Below are positions 1-7,501 of a stretch of 12,671 bases of DNA, one piece after another. The DNA comes from Candidatus Cloacimonadota bacterium (GTDB lineage: Bacteria > Hydrothermota > E44-bin80): assembly GCA_004375785.1 (NCBI GenBank), contig SOKM01000257.1:1-12671 (forward strand). The letters are read 5' to 3'. A model generated the notes under the pieces. The model made no database searches, was not told the origin of the DNA, and was given only the letters and a program-made list of their open reading frames with translations. The first letter of the stretch is position 1. Each line of letters begins with the position of its first letter. The translations under genes and the position numbers were made by a program.

Positions 1-2309
1 GTAAGAACGCGAGTGAACCGATACGCTTTATACTTTGGCTCATACTTCAATTCTGCGCCTAAAAATCCAAGTCTATATTCCGGTTTTGATCTGTAATCCC
101 CACCTAATTCATAGGCATGTGAGGTTCCCAGCTCACCCTGCATCTCCCACAAGAGGTCTGAAAACTCACTGCGCGAAGCAACACGTTCAACAAGTGGATA
201 ATACCGTCTTAAAACCTTTTTCCAATTAATACCTGACATATCCTTTACCCAGAAATAGTCACGCTGAAGTCGCCATGCCTCCCTGAACATCTGCTTCCAT
301 TCAGAAACCGGGTCAATAGGTACGTTCAGACGTGAGATATCAAGCCATCCAGTTTTTCTGCTCGGTTTCGTCTCTTTTGACAATTCTTCTTTTACCTCTT
401 TCGTTGTTCGGAAAATGCGAAGTCGGTTGCCAATTCGGCAAACTATGGCTGTACCATCATTTGATAACCTAAAGTTTGAAATTCCATTCACAACCACTGT
501 CTCCTCAATTTTATTCAGGTCAAAAACCTTTAGACATGCTTTAGCGGCTGGCTCTGTTTCAAGCCATGGAATACCCCTGGCACCCTCAACAGGATATGTC
601 ATATAGAAAACCCTATCTTTCGTTGCAGCTATGCCTTCATAAATTGATTCTTTTACCGGGAAAGGAACTATTCTTTCTTTAATCCCTATGAAATCAATTT
701 TAACCTTTTTGGGGCGCCTTGTCTCTGTTTGTTCTTTCAATTCCTTTTCTTCTACAAGTCCATGAGGCTCTGGTATAAACGGTGACGGTAAATCCTTTCG
801 CAATGTAATAGCATAAGGATGCATACCTTTGGGGAAATTCAGGTCAAAATGAATATTATCATAAATAGGATTAAAAATTCTGTAAGAGAGAAAATATAAA
901 TATCTACCCTGTGGATCAAATACCGGTTCAATGTCGCGAAGAATTGCTTCGGTCACTTCATATTTTTTGCCCGCTTTAACATCATAAATCTTAATTATCG
1001 AGGTACTGCGATTTAACCCAAACGAATACGCAATCCAATTACCATCGGGCGACCAATCGAATCCCTCAATTAAAGAAAACTTACACTGGTCTATCGTTTT
1101 TGCTATTCCTCTTTTCAGGTTTACCCATATAAGTTCGTTCCTATGATTTGTCAGAACCAATTCATCCTTTGCCTGTGATACTTTAATCTCTATTGGTCTT
1201 CCGATATTTAATCCATGAAATTTTTTGGGTCGTTTTCTTCCAGCCACCCAATGAAGTTCAAGGTGGTCCTCGCCACCCTCATCGCTTACCAGGACAACAC
1301 GCTTCCTATCGTTTAACCAGCGGGTTAATCTGTGCCTAACGTCATTACCACCACCTCCCTGCTGGAGCACAGAACCTTCCCAATTTGCCATAGTGAATGA
1401 TTTTCCACGGCTCACCAATGCAATTGCACTGCCATCATTATTAGGCGAATAATCTTCCAGGTATTTTGCCGATTCAATAAATTTACGATTACGCTGGATA
1501 TGAGGGGTGTTGTATTCAATCACAACTTTTCTGTTTTTATTCGTCTTGGCCTCAAATAAGTAAATATCTGCCCCATTGTGATAGACTATACATTTACCAT
1601 CAGTGGTTGCGTTTCTGGAAAAGAACTCTTTGTAATTTGTATGTTGTTTTAAGTTCTTACCTTTTGGTGTGCAGGAGAAAATATTCCCAATACCAGTGTG
1701 GTCGGAAATAAAGTATATTCGATTACCAATCCACATTGGATTTGCAAGATTACCTTTGAGTCTAATCAATTGTTGAAATTTGCCTGTTCCTTTTTCATCT
1801 ATCCAGAGTTCCCCAGCAGTACCACCCCGATACCGTTTCCACCTTGATGGATCACCCGTATTTCTGCCAATCACAATTCCCTTTTTTCCAAAACTTATGT
1901 TTCGTGCTGGGCCATATGGAAGTTTTTTAGGCTCCTCACCTTTTATATCTACTTCATATAACCATAAAAGATGTCTGAAAGGTTGTCCTCCATTACTGGC
2001 AAAAATAACACTTTTGCCATTCCATCCCACTACAATGGTATTCTTTCCAAGGTAAGTCAATCGTTTAGCTGGACCACCAGCAGCAGGCATCACATAAACC
2101 TCTGGCTCACCCTCTTCCCTACCAATAAAGGCAAGCCATTTACCATCTGGAGAGAAAAAAGGACGTGTTACCTCACCGAGATTTGCTGTTAACCGACGAG
2201 CTATTCCACCCTCTGCATTAACCAACCACAGGTCGTCTTCAGCAACGAAAACAATTCTTGTTTTATGAATTGTAGGATATCGATAGTAACCCTTGAGATT
2301 AGAATTCAT
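1..2309 (-). CDS. Tricorn protease homolog, 3' end beyond window
   Basis: Tricorn is a large self-compartmentalising serine peptidase that trims oligopeptides released by larger proteases. This reading frame is open without interruption from the start codon to the window edge (769 full codons). Family members are about 1,050 residues, so the PDZ domain and the S41-type catalytic domain with the nucleophile serine lie outside. Residues up to about 310 fit the first beta-propeller and about 325-660 the second, with TolB/WD-like blade motifs such as FSPDGKWLAFIG (about 52-63) and FDWSPDGNWIAYS (417-429). The C1 helical domain starts near W671. It holds GTSHAYE, whose S730-H731 match the paired Ser-His of the Thermoplasma active site (S745-H746). 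The last residues (LGAELKYEPKYKAYRF) look like the start of the PDZ domain. The start is ambiguous between two adjacent ATGs (2312 and 2309). The GAGGAG Shine-Dalgarno sequence sits 3 nt from the first and 6 nt from the second, so I chose 2309. No signal peptide is seen, so the protein is cytoplasmic. The gene stands alone behind its own promoter. Confidence 0.93.
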   Translation of the reverse strand, partial: MNSNLKGYYRYPTIHKTRIVFVAEDDLWLVNAEGGIARRLTANLGEVTRPFFSPDGKWLAFIGREEGEPEVYVMPAAGGPAKRLTYLGKNTIVVGWNGKSVIFASNGGQPFRHLLWLYEVDIKGEEPKKLPYGPARNISFGKKGIVIGRNTGDPSRWKRYRGGTAGELWIDEKGTGKFQQLIRLKGNLANPMWIGNRIYFISDHTGIGNIFSCTPKGKNLKQHTNYKEFFSRNATTDGKCIVYHNGADIYLFEAKTNKNRKVVIEYNTPHIQRNRKFIESAKYLEDYSPNNDGSAIALVSRGKSFTMANWEGSVLQQGGGGNDVRHRLTRWLNDRKRVVLVSDEGGEDHLELHWVAGRKRPKKFHGLNIGRPIEIKVSQAKDELVLTNHRNELIWVNLKRGIAKTIDQCKFSLIEGFDWSPDGNWIAYSFGLNRSTSIIKIYDVKAGKKYEVTEAILRDIEPVFDPQGRYLYFLSYRIFNPIYDNIHFDLNFPKGMHPYAITLRKDLPSPFIPEPHGLVEEKELKEQTETRRPKKVKIDFIGIKERIVPFPVKESIYEGIAATKDRVFYMTYPVEGARGIPWLETEPAAKACLKVFDLNKIEETVVVNGISNFRLSNDGTAIVCRIGNRLRIFRTTKEVKEELSKETKPSRKTGWLDISRLNVPIDPVSEWKQMFREAWRLQRDYFWVKDMSGINWKKVLRRYYPLVERVASRSEFSDLLWEMQGELGTSHAYELGGDYRSKPEYRLGFLGAELKYEPKYKAYRFTRVL

Positions 2310-2353
2310 CATACACTCCTCTTCAAGTTGTTATATGTTTAATTATGCCAGTC

Positions 2354-2373
2354 AGTGTAAAACTTCTTACACT
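2354..2373. promoter_or_regulatory. 20-bp palindrome in the tricorn gene leader
   Basis: AGTGTAA and TTACACT form perfect 7-bp arms around a 6-bp spacer. The site lies about 10-30 nt downstream of the predicted transcription start and about 45 nt before the start codon. This position suits a repressor operator or a small leader hairpin. No T-run follows, so it is not a terminator. I cannot name a regulator. Confidence 0.35.
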
Positions 2374-2390
2374 CTTCACTTTTTTATGCA

Positions 2391-2418
2391 ATCTTACATA
2401 AAAAAAAGAAAATGTCAA
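2391..2418 (-). promoter_or_regulatory. Predicted sigma70 promoter of the tricorn gene
   Basis: On the minus strand, TTGACA (2418-2413) is followed after 16 bp by TAAGAT (2396-2391). The spacer is a T-rich run. Transcription would start near 2384, giving a leader of about 75 nt that carries a palindrome and a good Shine-Dalgarno sequence (GAGGAG) before the gene. The -35 is perfect and the -10 is two mismatches from consensus. Confidence 0.55.
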
Positions 2419-2457
2419 GAATTTATTTGTGAAAGAAACCCTGATAAAAGATGGTAA

Positions 2458-2680
2458 ATAATCAGTAAACCCCGTCATTGCGAGCGAGTCCTGAACGAAG
2501 TGAAGGAACAGAGCGTGAACTTTCTCCGAAGGAGAAAGAACGACGACAAGCAGGAGAATAATGAACATAGTGAGGAGTCAATCTCATAGTGCAGAAAACT
2601 GAGATTGCTTCGGTAGAAATTATGAAAAAATACTCGCAATGACATCCTTTCAGGATAATGTAGCGGAGTTTACTGATTAT
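2458..2680. repeat. Outer 13-bp inverted repeat enclosing the MITE-like element
   Basis: ATAATCAGTAAAC (2458-2470) and GTTTACTGATTAT (2668-2680) are perfect inverted copies. Pairing continues inward as CCG (2472-2474) with CGG (2664-2666). They enclose the GTCATTGCGAG element plus a small hairpin (ATCCT, TTC, AGGAT; 2644-2656). They could be a pre-existing stem-loop split by the inserted element, or the true outer ends of a composite element. Sequence alone does not decide between these. Confidence 0.5.
2474..2643. repeat. MITE-like GTCATTGCGAG palindromic element
   Basis: Perfect 11-bp terminal inverted repeats, GTCATTGCGAG (2474-2484) and CTCGCAATGAC (2633-2643), bound a 170-bp non-coding unit. 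Inside are a perfect 8-bp hairpin (CTTTCTCC, loop GAA, GGAGAAAG; 2520-2538) and an 8-bp inverted repeat (CAATCTCA 2579-2586, TGAGATTG 2600-2607) followed by CTTCGG. As I recall them, GTCATTGCGAG...GATTGCTTCG...CTCGCAATGAC elements are dispersed in many environmental bacterial genomes. No transposase is present and no target duplication is obvious. The element occupies much of the 412-bp gene-free stretch between the DUF2330-like gene and the tricorn gene, upstream of the tricorn promoter. Confidence 0.7.
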
Positions 2681-2724
2681 AAACGATGTAAAATGTAAGG
2701 TAGTGGATTGACTGGTCAGTTAAA

Positions 2725-3729
2725 TTAGTTTAATTTGTTGAATTTTGATACTCGTTTTTTATAAAACCAGAACAGACCAAAAACACAGACGAGAATAAAA
2801 GTATCAGCCGGATACGAAGAATAAAAGTGTATCTCGCGAAATTCTTCATTATCAGGAGCATCCTCTAATACCAGGTCGTCCATTGATGCTTTCTCGATGA
2901 AGGCATAACATTTTGTAAGAAAAGAGCCACTCCATAAAAATTCCTTTAAATAATAATAATATAAGTCATTAAGTGTTTCTTCATCAATCCTTTTTGCAAA
3001 CTTGACCTCCGCATCTGTGAATATCTTCTTATGGTTCGCGACTATATATATTACAATCTCACTATCTATTGAACCAATGCGCGAAATCCTCAAAGGGTAA
3101 ACCGGTTTATTCGTTGAGAAAGAAATTTTTAAAGGTTGTATATTTGTTCCGTAATTTGACCAGTTTGCATTCTCTGTGTCACAAACTGCAGCAATAAAAT
3201 AATTCCAGTTTTTATTTATGTAAAATTGAAAGATCTCTTCAGCATTTGATGGAACACTATACTCGTTATCTTCAAGGTAGGAAACTAATGACTCTGACTC
3301 TGTTACATAGAGCACTTCATAATTCAGGAAGCCTACTGAGCCATTATAGATTGGGTCAACACCATTATCCTCCCCTCTGCCACCATATTTATCCTCAAGT
3401 GGATAATAATCACCTGATTCACAGCATCCTTCCCATCCCCTTTTCACATAACGAGGTGCAGAAAAAACTGCGAGGTCGTAAAAAATGCTACTATTGGCGG
3501 AATCGACTTCTGGAAGGCTCGGACAGGGGAAGAGCCACATAAATTCCGTCTCTTCACCCGAGACCTCGACAAGAAGCATAAGGGCTTCTTTATTATTTTT
3601 GAAGGTTATGAATGCGGTCTGACCCGTTTCATAAATTTCTTCATAATGGTGAGGAATAATACCACCATCACCAGAGAGTGAGGGAACGATAAAAATCAGC
3701 AAAACAAGAAAGAACCATATATTTTTCAT
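2725..3729 (-). CDS. DUF2330-like exported, membrane-anchored protein
   Basis: This is a 334-residue protein of unknown function. An N-terminal signal peptide (hydrophobic residues 4-18, ending LSGDGG) directs export. A C-terminal hydrophobic segment (about 310-323) followed by KKR suggests anchoring in the inner membrane with most of the protein outside the cytoplasm. Residues about 35-95 (GQTAFITFKNNKEALMLLVE, then the FPCPSLPEV stretch, then APRYVKRGWEGCC) resemble the start of DUF2330 proteins, in which a strand-rich segment ends in a proline-rich turn followed by an SAPR/TAPR-like motif. I assign the family from memory of that pattern, without a profile search. Cysteines in FPCPS and GCC may pair. 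The ATG overlaps the stop of the upstream beta-barrel gene as ATGA (3726-3729) with no Shine-Dalgarno sequence, so translation is probably coupled. It is the last gene of a three-gene operon, which suggests a shared envelope role. Confidence 0.8.
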   Translation of the reverse strand: MKNIWFFLVLLIFIVPSLSGDGGIIPHHYEEIYETGQTAFITFKNNKEALMLLVEVSGEETEFMWLFPCPSLPEVDSANSSIFYDLAVFSAPRYVKRGWEGCCESGDYYPLEDKYGGRGEDNGVDPIYNGSVGFLNYEVLYVTESESLVSYLEDNEYSVPSNAEEIFQFYINKNWNYFIAAVCDTENANWSNYGTNIQPLKISFSTNKPVYPLRISRIGSIDSEIVIYIVANHKKIFTDAEVKFAKRIDEETLNDLYYYYLKEFLWSGSFLTKCYAFIEKASMDDLVLEDAPDNEEFREIHFYSSYPADTFILVCVFGLFWFYKKRVSKFNKLN

Positions 3730-4373
3730 TTTGAAAGACCAATTCCTATAGAGATTCCAACACCTGAAAAATCCATATGGTAATACTCATCGAAATAGTA
3801 GTTATCTGTTCTTATTGGGATTGCAAGAAACTGCAATCTCCCCTTCAGTTGGATAATCCAATCTTTATGCAAATTACCCCAGAACCCCACAGCAAGATGT
3901 GAACCTATAGCTTGACCCGATACTGAATAACCCGCTCTCCACTCCTTTGCAAAAACGGCATCAAGACCCCCTTCAAGGAAAGGAGTCCTTCTACCAAGTC
4001 TTCTATCACAGAGTCTCAACCCAAGACCTATCTTTTCGTAAAACATAGTAAAATCATACCACTCGTACTGGTACTGGTAAAAATAATCATACCCATGACC
4101 GGGGCTATATCCATAACTCCCTTTTTTTCGTGAAACTGAAAGTTCTATAATACCGTCAAGGACAGGAGAAACATTTGTACTGAATTCAAAACCAAGAAAA
4201 GGCGCTAAACCGTAAGTCATCAGCATCCAATCATCAAGATAACCTTCAATACCAGCACTAAAAACATAATTATAATAGAGTTTTTTTTCCGAAACAAGAG
4301 AACTATCCTTCTCTATTCCAGAAAGATTAATAGAGAATAAAATAAAGGAAATAATATAAACAATTTTCTTCAT
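3726..4373 (-). CDS. Putative outer-membrane beta-barrel protein, paralog A
   Basis: This is a 215-residue secreted protein that I do not recognise as a named family. A signal peptide covers about residues 1-19 (MKKIVYIISFILFSINLSG). The rest alternates polar and hydrophobic residues and is rich in Tyr, Gly and Phe, as in small outer-membrane beta-barrels; the final strand is SGVGISIGIGLSK. The usual terminal aromatic residue is absent (the last residue is Lys). It is a clear paralog of the gene immediately upstream. The most conserved block runs from FYEKIGLGLR (111-120) through TPFLEGGLDAV (130-140), AKEWRAGYS, IGSHLAVGF and KGRLQFL to DNYY; by eye more than half of all residues are identical. 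The region around residues 88-108 differs most and probably forms a surface loop. The start overlaps the upstream stop as ATGA (4370-4373), and the stop overlaps the next start in the same way. Confidence 0.85.
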   Translation of the reverse strand: MKKIVYIISFILFSINLSGIEKDSSLVSEKKLYYNYVFSAGIEGYLDDWMLMTYGLAPFLGFEFSTNVSPVLDGIIELSVSRKKGSYGYSPGHGYDYFYQYQYEWYDFTMFYEKIGLGLRLCDRRLGRRTPFLEGGLDAVFAKEWRAGYSVSGQAIGSHLAVGFWGNLHKDWIIQLKGRLQFLAIPIRTDNYYFDEYYHMDFSGVGISIGIGLSK

Positions 4374-5014
4374 TTTGAAAAACCAATTCCAATAGACATT
4401 CCCACACCCGAAAGATCCAACTCTTTAGAACTATAATAGTTATCTGCTTTCATAGGAATTGAAAGAAACTGCAGCCTTCCTTTTACCTGAAAAATCCAGT
4501 TTTTATTTATATTACCCGAGAACCCAATAGCAAAATGTGAACCCATTGCACTCCCTGAACCTGAGTATCCATCTCTCCATTCCTTAGCATAGACTGCGTC
4601 AAGTCCTGCATCGAGGAAAGGAGTTCTTTTATAAAACCTTTTATCACATATTCTTAATCCTAAGCCTATCTTTTCATAAAACAGAGTTAAATTATACTTT
4701 TCAATCACTTCTGGCCACCCGAAAGGATCATAGTAGCTATAACCTCCTTTTTTTCGTGAAAAGGAAATATCTATTACTCCATCAAGCCCTGGTGAGACAG
4801 TTGTACGAAATTCAAAATTAAGAACAGGCGTTAAACCATAAGTAGCCTTCATCTTATCATTATTGAATCCTTCAACTCCAATGTTAAGAAGATAATTAAA
4901 ATAGATTTTGTTGTGAGAAAGAGCAGAACTATCAGCAGAATTATCTTTCTCTGTTGCAAAGAGATTGAAGGAGAGTAGAGGAAAAATGAAAAGTAAAAAG
5001 AGTGATTTTTTCAT
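4370..5014 (-). CDS. Putative outer-membrane beta-barrel protein, paralog B
   Basis: This is a 214-residue exported protein and the first gene of the operon. The signal peptide is MKKSLFLLFIFPLLSFNLFA, with a likely cut before TEKD. The mature part has the same amphipathic beta pattern and conserved blocks as the next gene (FYEKIGLGLR at 112-121, RTPFLDAGLDAV, AKEWRDGYS, KGRLQFL, final SGVGMSIGIGFSK). An outer-membrane barrel is inferred from composition and strand pattern; the function is unknown. The -10 element of a strong promoter ends only 6 nt before the ATG and no Shine-Dalgarno sequence exists, so the mRNA is probably leaderless. The next in-frame starts would cut into the signal peptide, which supports this start. 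The pair looks like a tandem duplication in which the junction with the downstream ATG (TTTCAAAATGA) was copied too. Confidence 0.87.
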   Translation of the reverse strand: MKKSLFLLFIFPLLSFNLFATEKDNSADSSALSHNKIYFNYLLNIGVEGFNNDKMKATYGLTPVLNFEFRTTVSPGLDGVIDISFSRKKGGYSYYDPFGWPEVIEKYNLTLFYEKIGLGLRICDKRFYKRTPFLDAGLDAVYAKEWRDGYSGSGSAMGSHFAIGFSGNINKNWIFQVKGRLQFLSIPMKADNYYSSKELDLSGVGMSIGIGFSK

Positions 5015-5020
5015 AAGAAA

Positions 5021-5049
5021 AATATACTATATCCTTATAGAAAAGTCAA
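5021..5049 (-). promoter_or_regulatory. Promoter of the beta-barrel operon, predicted leaderless
   Basis: On the minus strand, TTGACT (5049-5044) is followed after exactly 17 bp by TATATT (5026-5021). Six bases (TTTCTT) separate the -10 from the ATG at 5014, so the usual start point, 7 nt past the -10, falls on the A of the start codon. No Shine-Dalgarno sequence fits in this space. The same geometry is seen in front of trkH. Confidence 0.7.
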
Positions 5050-5065
5050 GAAATTTAAAAACTAC

Positions 5066-5244
5066 GCAGGCTGAAAAGGCTGTGTCAAAATGTGAATTTT
5101 TGCATGGTAGCCGCAACCTTTAGGTTGCGTAATTCATTGTATTACAAGAAGCTAAGTTCGCAGGCTAAACCCTGCACCGTATGGTTCAGGGTAAAACTTG
5201 CGCCTACCTAAAAGCGGTATTTTGGCACAGTCTCTGAAGCCTGC
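5066..5244. repeat. Palindromic MITE-like element after nrdJ
   Basis: Imperfect 26-bp terminal inverted repeats (5066-5091 and 5219-5244, 21 of 26 positions matching) share GCAGGCT at the outer ends and CAAAAT at the inner ends. The interior holds a perfect hairpin (CGCAACCT, TT, AGGTTGCG; 5112-5129) and a weaker GCAGG/CCTGC pair in the GCAGGCTAAACCCTGC stretch. It lies between the nrdJ stop and the next promoter and has no coding capacity. Transcribed, the outer arms could fold into a long stem at the nrdJ mRNA 3' end. No T-run follows, so it is not a classical intrinsic terminator. Confidence 0.6.
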
Positions 5245-5253
5245 GGCTACATT

Positions 5254-7407
5254 CTAAACTCCGCAGGTTGGGCAGCCACCAGCATATTCTGAATCTACTG
5301 TAAAGAATTCTCCATCCAATCTTAATTTAAGGTCCTCTATTAAGCTCGGGTCGTTCGGGTCGGCTTTTCTATCCTCCTTATTTATAGAACCAATGTTTAA
5401 GACCTGCGATTTCTTACTCCCGTCCCTATAAATCGTAACTCCTTTGCATCCAAGGTCATAAGCGAGGTTATATATCTCTTTTACTTGCTCTGGCGTTGCC
5501 AAATGTGGAAGGTTTACCGTCTTAGATACTGCGTTGTCTACATACTTCTGAAAAGCTGCCTGCATCTTAACATGCCAACCAGGGCCTATGTCATGTGCTG
5601 TAATAAATACCCTTTTTACTTCATCTGGAATAGATTCTATATCCTGGATAGAACCATTCTTTGCAATCTCTCTCATAAGATTATCCGAATAGAACCCCAT
5701 ACTTTTAGCAACCTCTTCAAAATAAGGATTAACTTCCATTAACTCTGTATTATCCATAACGTTTCTTATATATGCGATTGCAAAAAGGGGTTCTATTCCA
5801 CTTGATGTATTTGCTATAATACTTATTGTTCCTGTTGGTGCTATAGTTGTAAGTGTAGCATTTCTTTGAGCCGGGTCACCCCTCTCAGCAAATATACTCA
5901 GTTCAAAATTCGGAAAAGGACCTCTTATACCTGCCATATCCCTTGACTTATCCCTTGCCTTTTCACTTATGAATTTCATCACTTTTTCAGCTGTCTCCAC
6001 CGCTTCATTAGAATTGTACGGTATATTCAGCTGGATTAACATATCCGCAAAGCCCATTACGCCAAGTCCAATTTTTCTATTACAACTTACTATCTTTCCT
6101 ATCTCAGCAAGTGGAAACTTGCTCATATCTATAACATTTTCAAGAAAATGCACCGCAATCCTGATAATCCTTTCAAGCTTCTCATTGTCTATTTTTCCAT
6201 CTTTTACCATTTTTGCAAGATTAATAGAACCCAGATTACAAGCTTCATAAGCTAAAAGTGGTTGTTCACCACAAGGATTGGTGCTCTCTATTTTGCCAAG
6301 TGTGGGTGTTGGATTATCTTTGTTTAACCTATCTATAAATACAATACCGGGGTCACCTGTCTCCCATGCCATTAATGTTATTAAGTCAAAAAGTTGCTTA
6401 GCATTAATTTTTTGGACTGCTTTCCCATCCCTTGGATTGACCAGTAAAAAATCTTCTCCATTCTTGACAGCTTCCATGAATTCATCCGTTACACCGACAG
6501 AAATATTGAAATTGGTTAGTACACCTTCTTTTCTCTTACAGGTTATAAAATCCATGATATCAGGGTGGTCAATCCTAAGGATTCCCATGTTTGCTCCCCT
6601 CCGTTTACCACCTTGTTTTATCACTTCAGTGGCAGAATCAAAAACCTTCATAAAGGAAACTGGACCCGATGCGACACCCCCTGTAGACCTTACAACATCG
6701 TTTGCTGGCCTTATGTTCGAGAAAGAAAAACCAGTGCCTCCACCTGTTTTATGAATTATAGCAGCATGTTTAACTGCGTCAAAAATTTCCCGCATCGAAT
6801 CACCAATAGGAAGGACAAAACAGGCAGAAAGTTGTTGTAACTCCGTTCCAGCATTCATTAATGTGGGAGAGTTCGGGAGAAACTCAAGAGAGGTCATTAC
6901 CTTATAAAATTCTTCTTCCCTCTTTTTAACATCGGCAGAGGGATCATAAAAAGCATCTGCGGAAGCAATATTTAACGCTACCCTGTGGAACAACTGGCTT
7001 GGTGTCTCAACAACCTCTCCATTCTCATTTTTTCTGAGATATCTTCTTTTAAGTACAGTCGTCGAATTGAGGGAAAGTTTAATATCGTCTTCAACACCGA
7101 GTAAAATCTTTTTGAATTCCCTTAATTCTGTTCTCTTTTGCCTGTATAGAATATAAGCCTTTGCAGTCTTAGCATGCCCTGATTCCATCAGGACCTTTTC
7201 AACAATATCCTGCACCTCTTCTACAGAAGGGGAATTATCTTTGTCAAAGCGCTGGTCTAATATCTTAACTACGATCAAGGAAAGTTCTCCTGCTTTTTTT
7301 CTATCTCTACCGCCCATTGCTTTCGCTGCCTTATATATTGCCTCCGTAATCTTATCTTCATTGAAATCAACAAGTCTTCCATCTCTTTTTTTGATCTTTT
7401 CTAACAT
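5254..7407 (-). CDS. nrdJ: Adenosylcobalamin-dependent ribonucleotide reductase (class II)
   Basis: The enzyme reduces ribonucleotides to deoxyribonucleotides in the cytoplasm, using coenzyme B12 to make the thiyl radical, and needs no oxygen. The 717-residue length is typical. An ATP-cone sits at about 3-95 (IKKRDGRLVDFNEDKI). The reductase barrel follows, with the redox cysteine C196 (LSACFVLP), the radical-site loop N377-P-C379-G-E381, and the second redox cysteine C390 (EACNLGSINL). PTGTISIIA is at 524-532. The C-terminal tail ends GGCPTCGV, with C712/C715 as the swinging reductant pair. All catalytic residues are present and there is no intein. The ATG at 7407 follows AAGGGGG at suitable spacing. 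The gene is monocistronic, with a near-perfect promoter and two NrdR-like boxes upstream. No radical-generating subunit (NrdB or NrdG) is adjacent, as expected for class II. Confidence 0.97.
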   Translation of the reverse strand: MLEKIKKRDGRLVDFNEDKITEAIYKAAKAMGGRDRKKAGELSLIVVKILDQRFDKDNSPSVEEVQDIVEKVLMESGHAKTAKAYILYRQKRTELREFKKILLGVEDDIKLSLNSTTVLKRRYLRKNENGEVVETPSQLFHRVALNIASADAFYDPSADVKKREEEFYKVMTSLEFLPNSPTLMNAGTELQQLSACFVLPIGDSMREIFDAVKHAAIIHKTGGGTGFSFSNIRPANDVVRSTGGVASGPVSFMKVFDSATEVIKQGGKRRGANMGILRIDHPDIMDFITCKRKEGVLTNFNISVGVTDEFMEAVKNGEDFLLVNPRDGKAVQKINAKQLFDLITLMAWETGDPGIVFIDRLNKDNPTPTLGKIESTNPCGEQPLLAYEACNLGSINLAKMVKDGKIDNEKLERIIRIAVHFLENVIDMSKFPLAEIGKIVSCNRKIGLGVMGFADMLIQLNIPYNSNEAVETAEKVMKFISEKARDKSRDMAGIRGPFPNFELSIFAERGDPAQRNATLTTIAPTGTISIIANTSSGIEPLFAIAYIRNVMDNTELMEVNPYFEEVAKSMGFYSDNLMREIAKNGSIQDIESIPDEVKRVFITAHDIGPGWHVKMQAAFQKYVDNAVSKTVNLPHLATPEQVKEIYNLAYDLGCKGVTIYRDGSKKSQVLNIGSINKEDRKADPNDPSLIEDLKLRLDGEFFTVDSEYAGGCPTCGV

Positions 7408-7455
7408 CTAACCCCCTTCGCTCTTAAATATTAATCATTATTTTAATTAATTTAG

Positions 7456-7501
7456 ATACAATATATAGTATTCTTTATCTTAAAAATACAAGATATTGTA
7501 T
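7456..7501. promoter_or_regulatory. Tandem NrdR-box-like operator of nrdJ
   Basis: Read on the plus strand, two 16-bp near-palindromes ATACAATATATAGTAT (7456-7471) and ATACAAGATATTGTAT (7486-7501) lie 14 bp apart, 30 bp centre to centre, so on about the same face of the helix. They follow the NrdR box pattern (ACAC-w-ATAT-y-w-GTGT) with T/A in place of the outer C/G. NrdR is the ATP/dATP-sensing repressor of ribonucleotide reductase genes and usually binds such pairs. One box covers the -10 hexamer and the other lies just past the start point, which suits repression. nrdR itself is not in the window. Confidence 0.8.

Noticed and set aside
2323..2568. 81-codon minus-strand open frame
   Set aside because: It runs through the GTCATTGCGAG element, the tricorn promoter and the leader, so it is a chance frame in non-coding DNA.
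5112..5129. Intrinsic terminator after nrdJ
   Set aside because: The hairpin CGCAACCT-TT-AGGTTGCG is perfect, but no T-run follows on the transcribed strand, so I keep it only as part of the repeat element.
6278..6754. 158-codon plus-strand open frame
   Set aside because: It lies entirely antisense to nrdJ, whose catalytic motifs are intact in this region. There is no promoter or Shine-Dalgarno sequence, and the predicted product has no recognisable domain.
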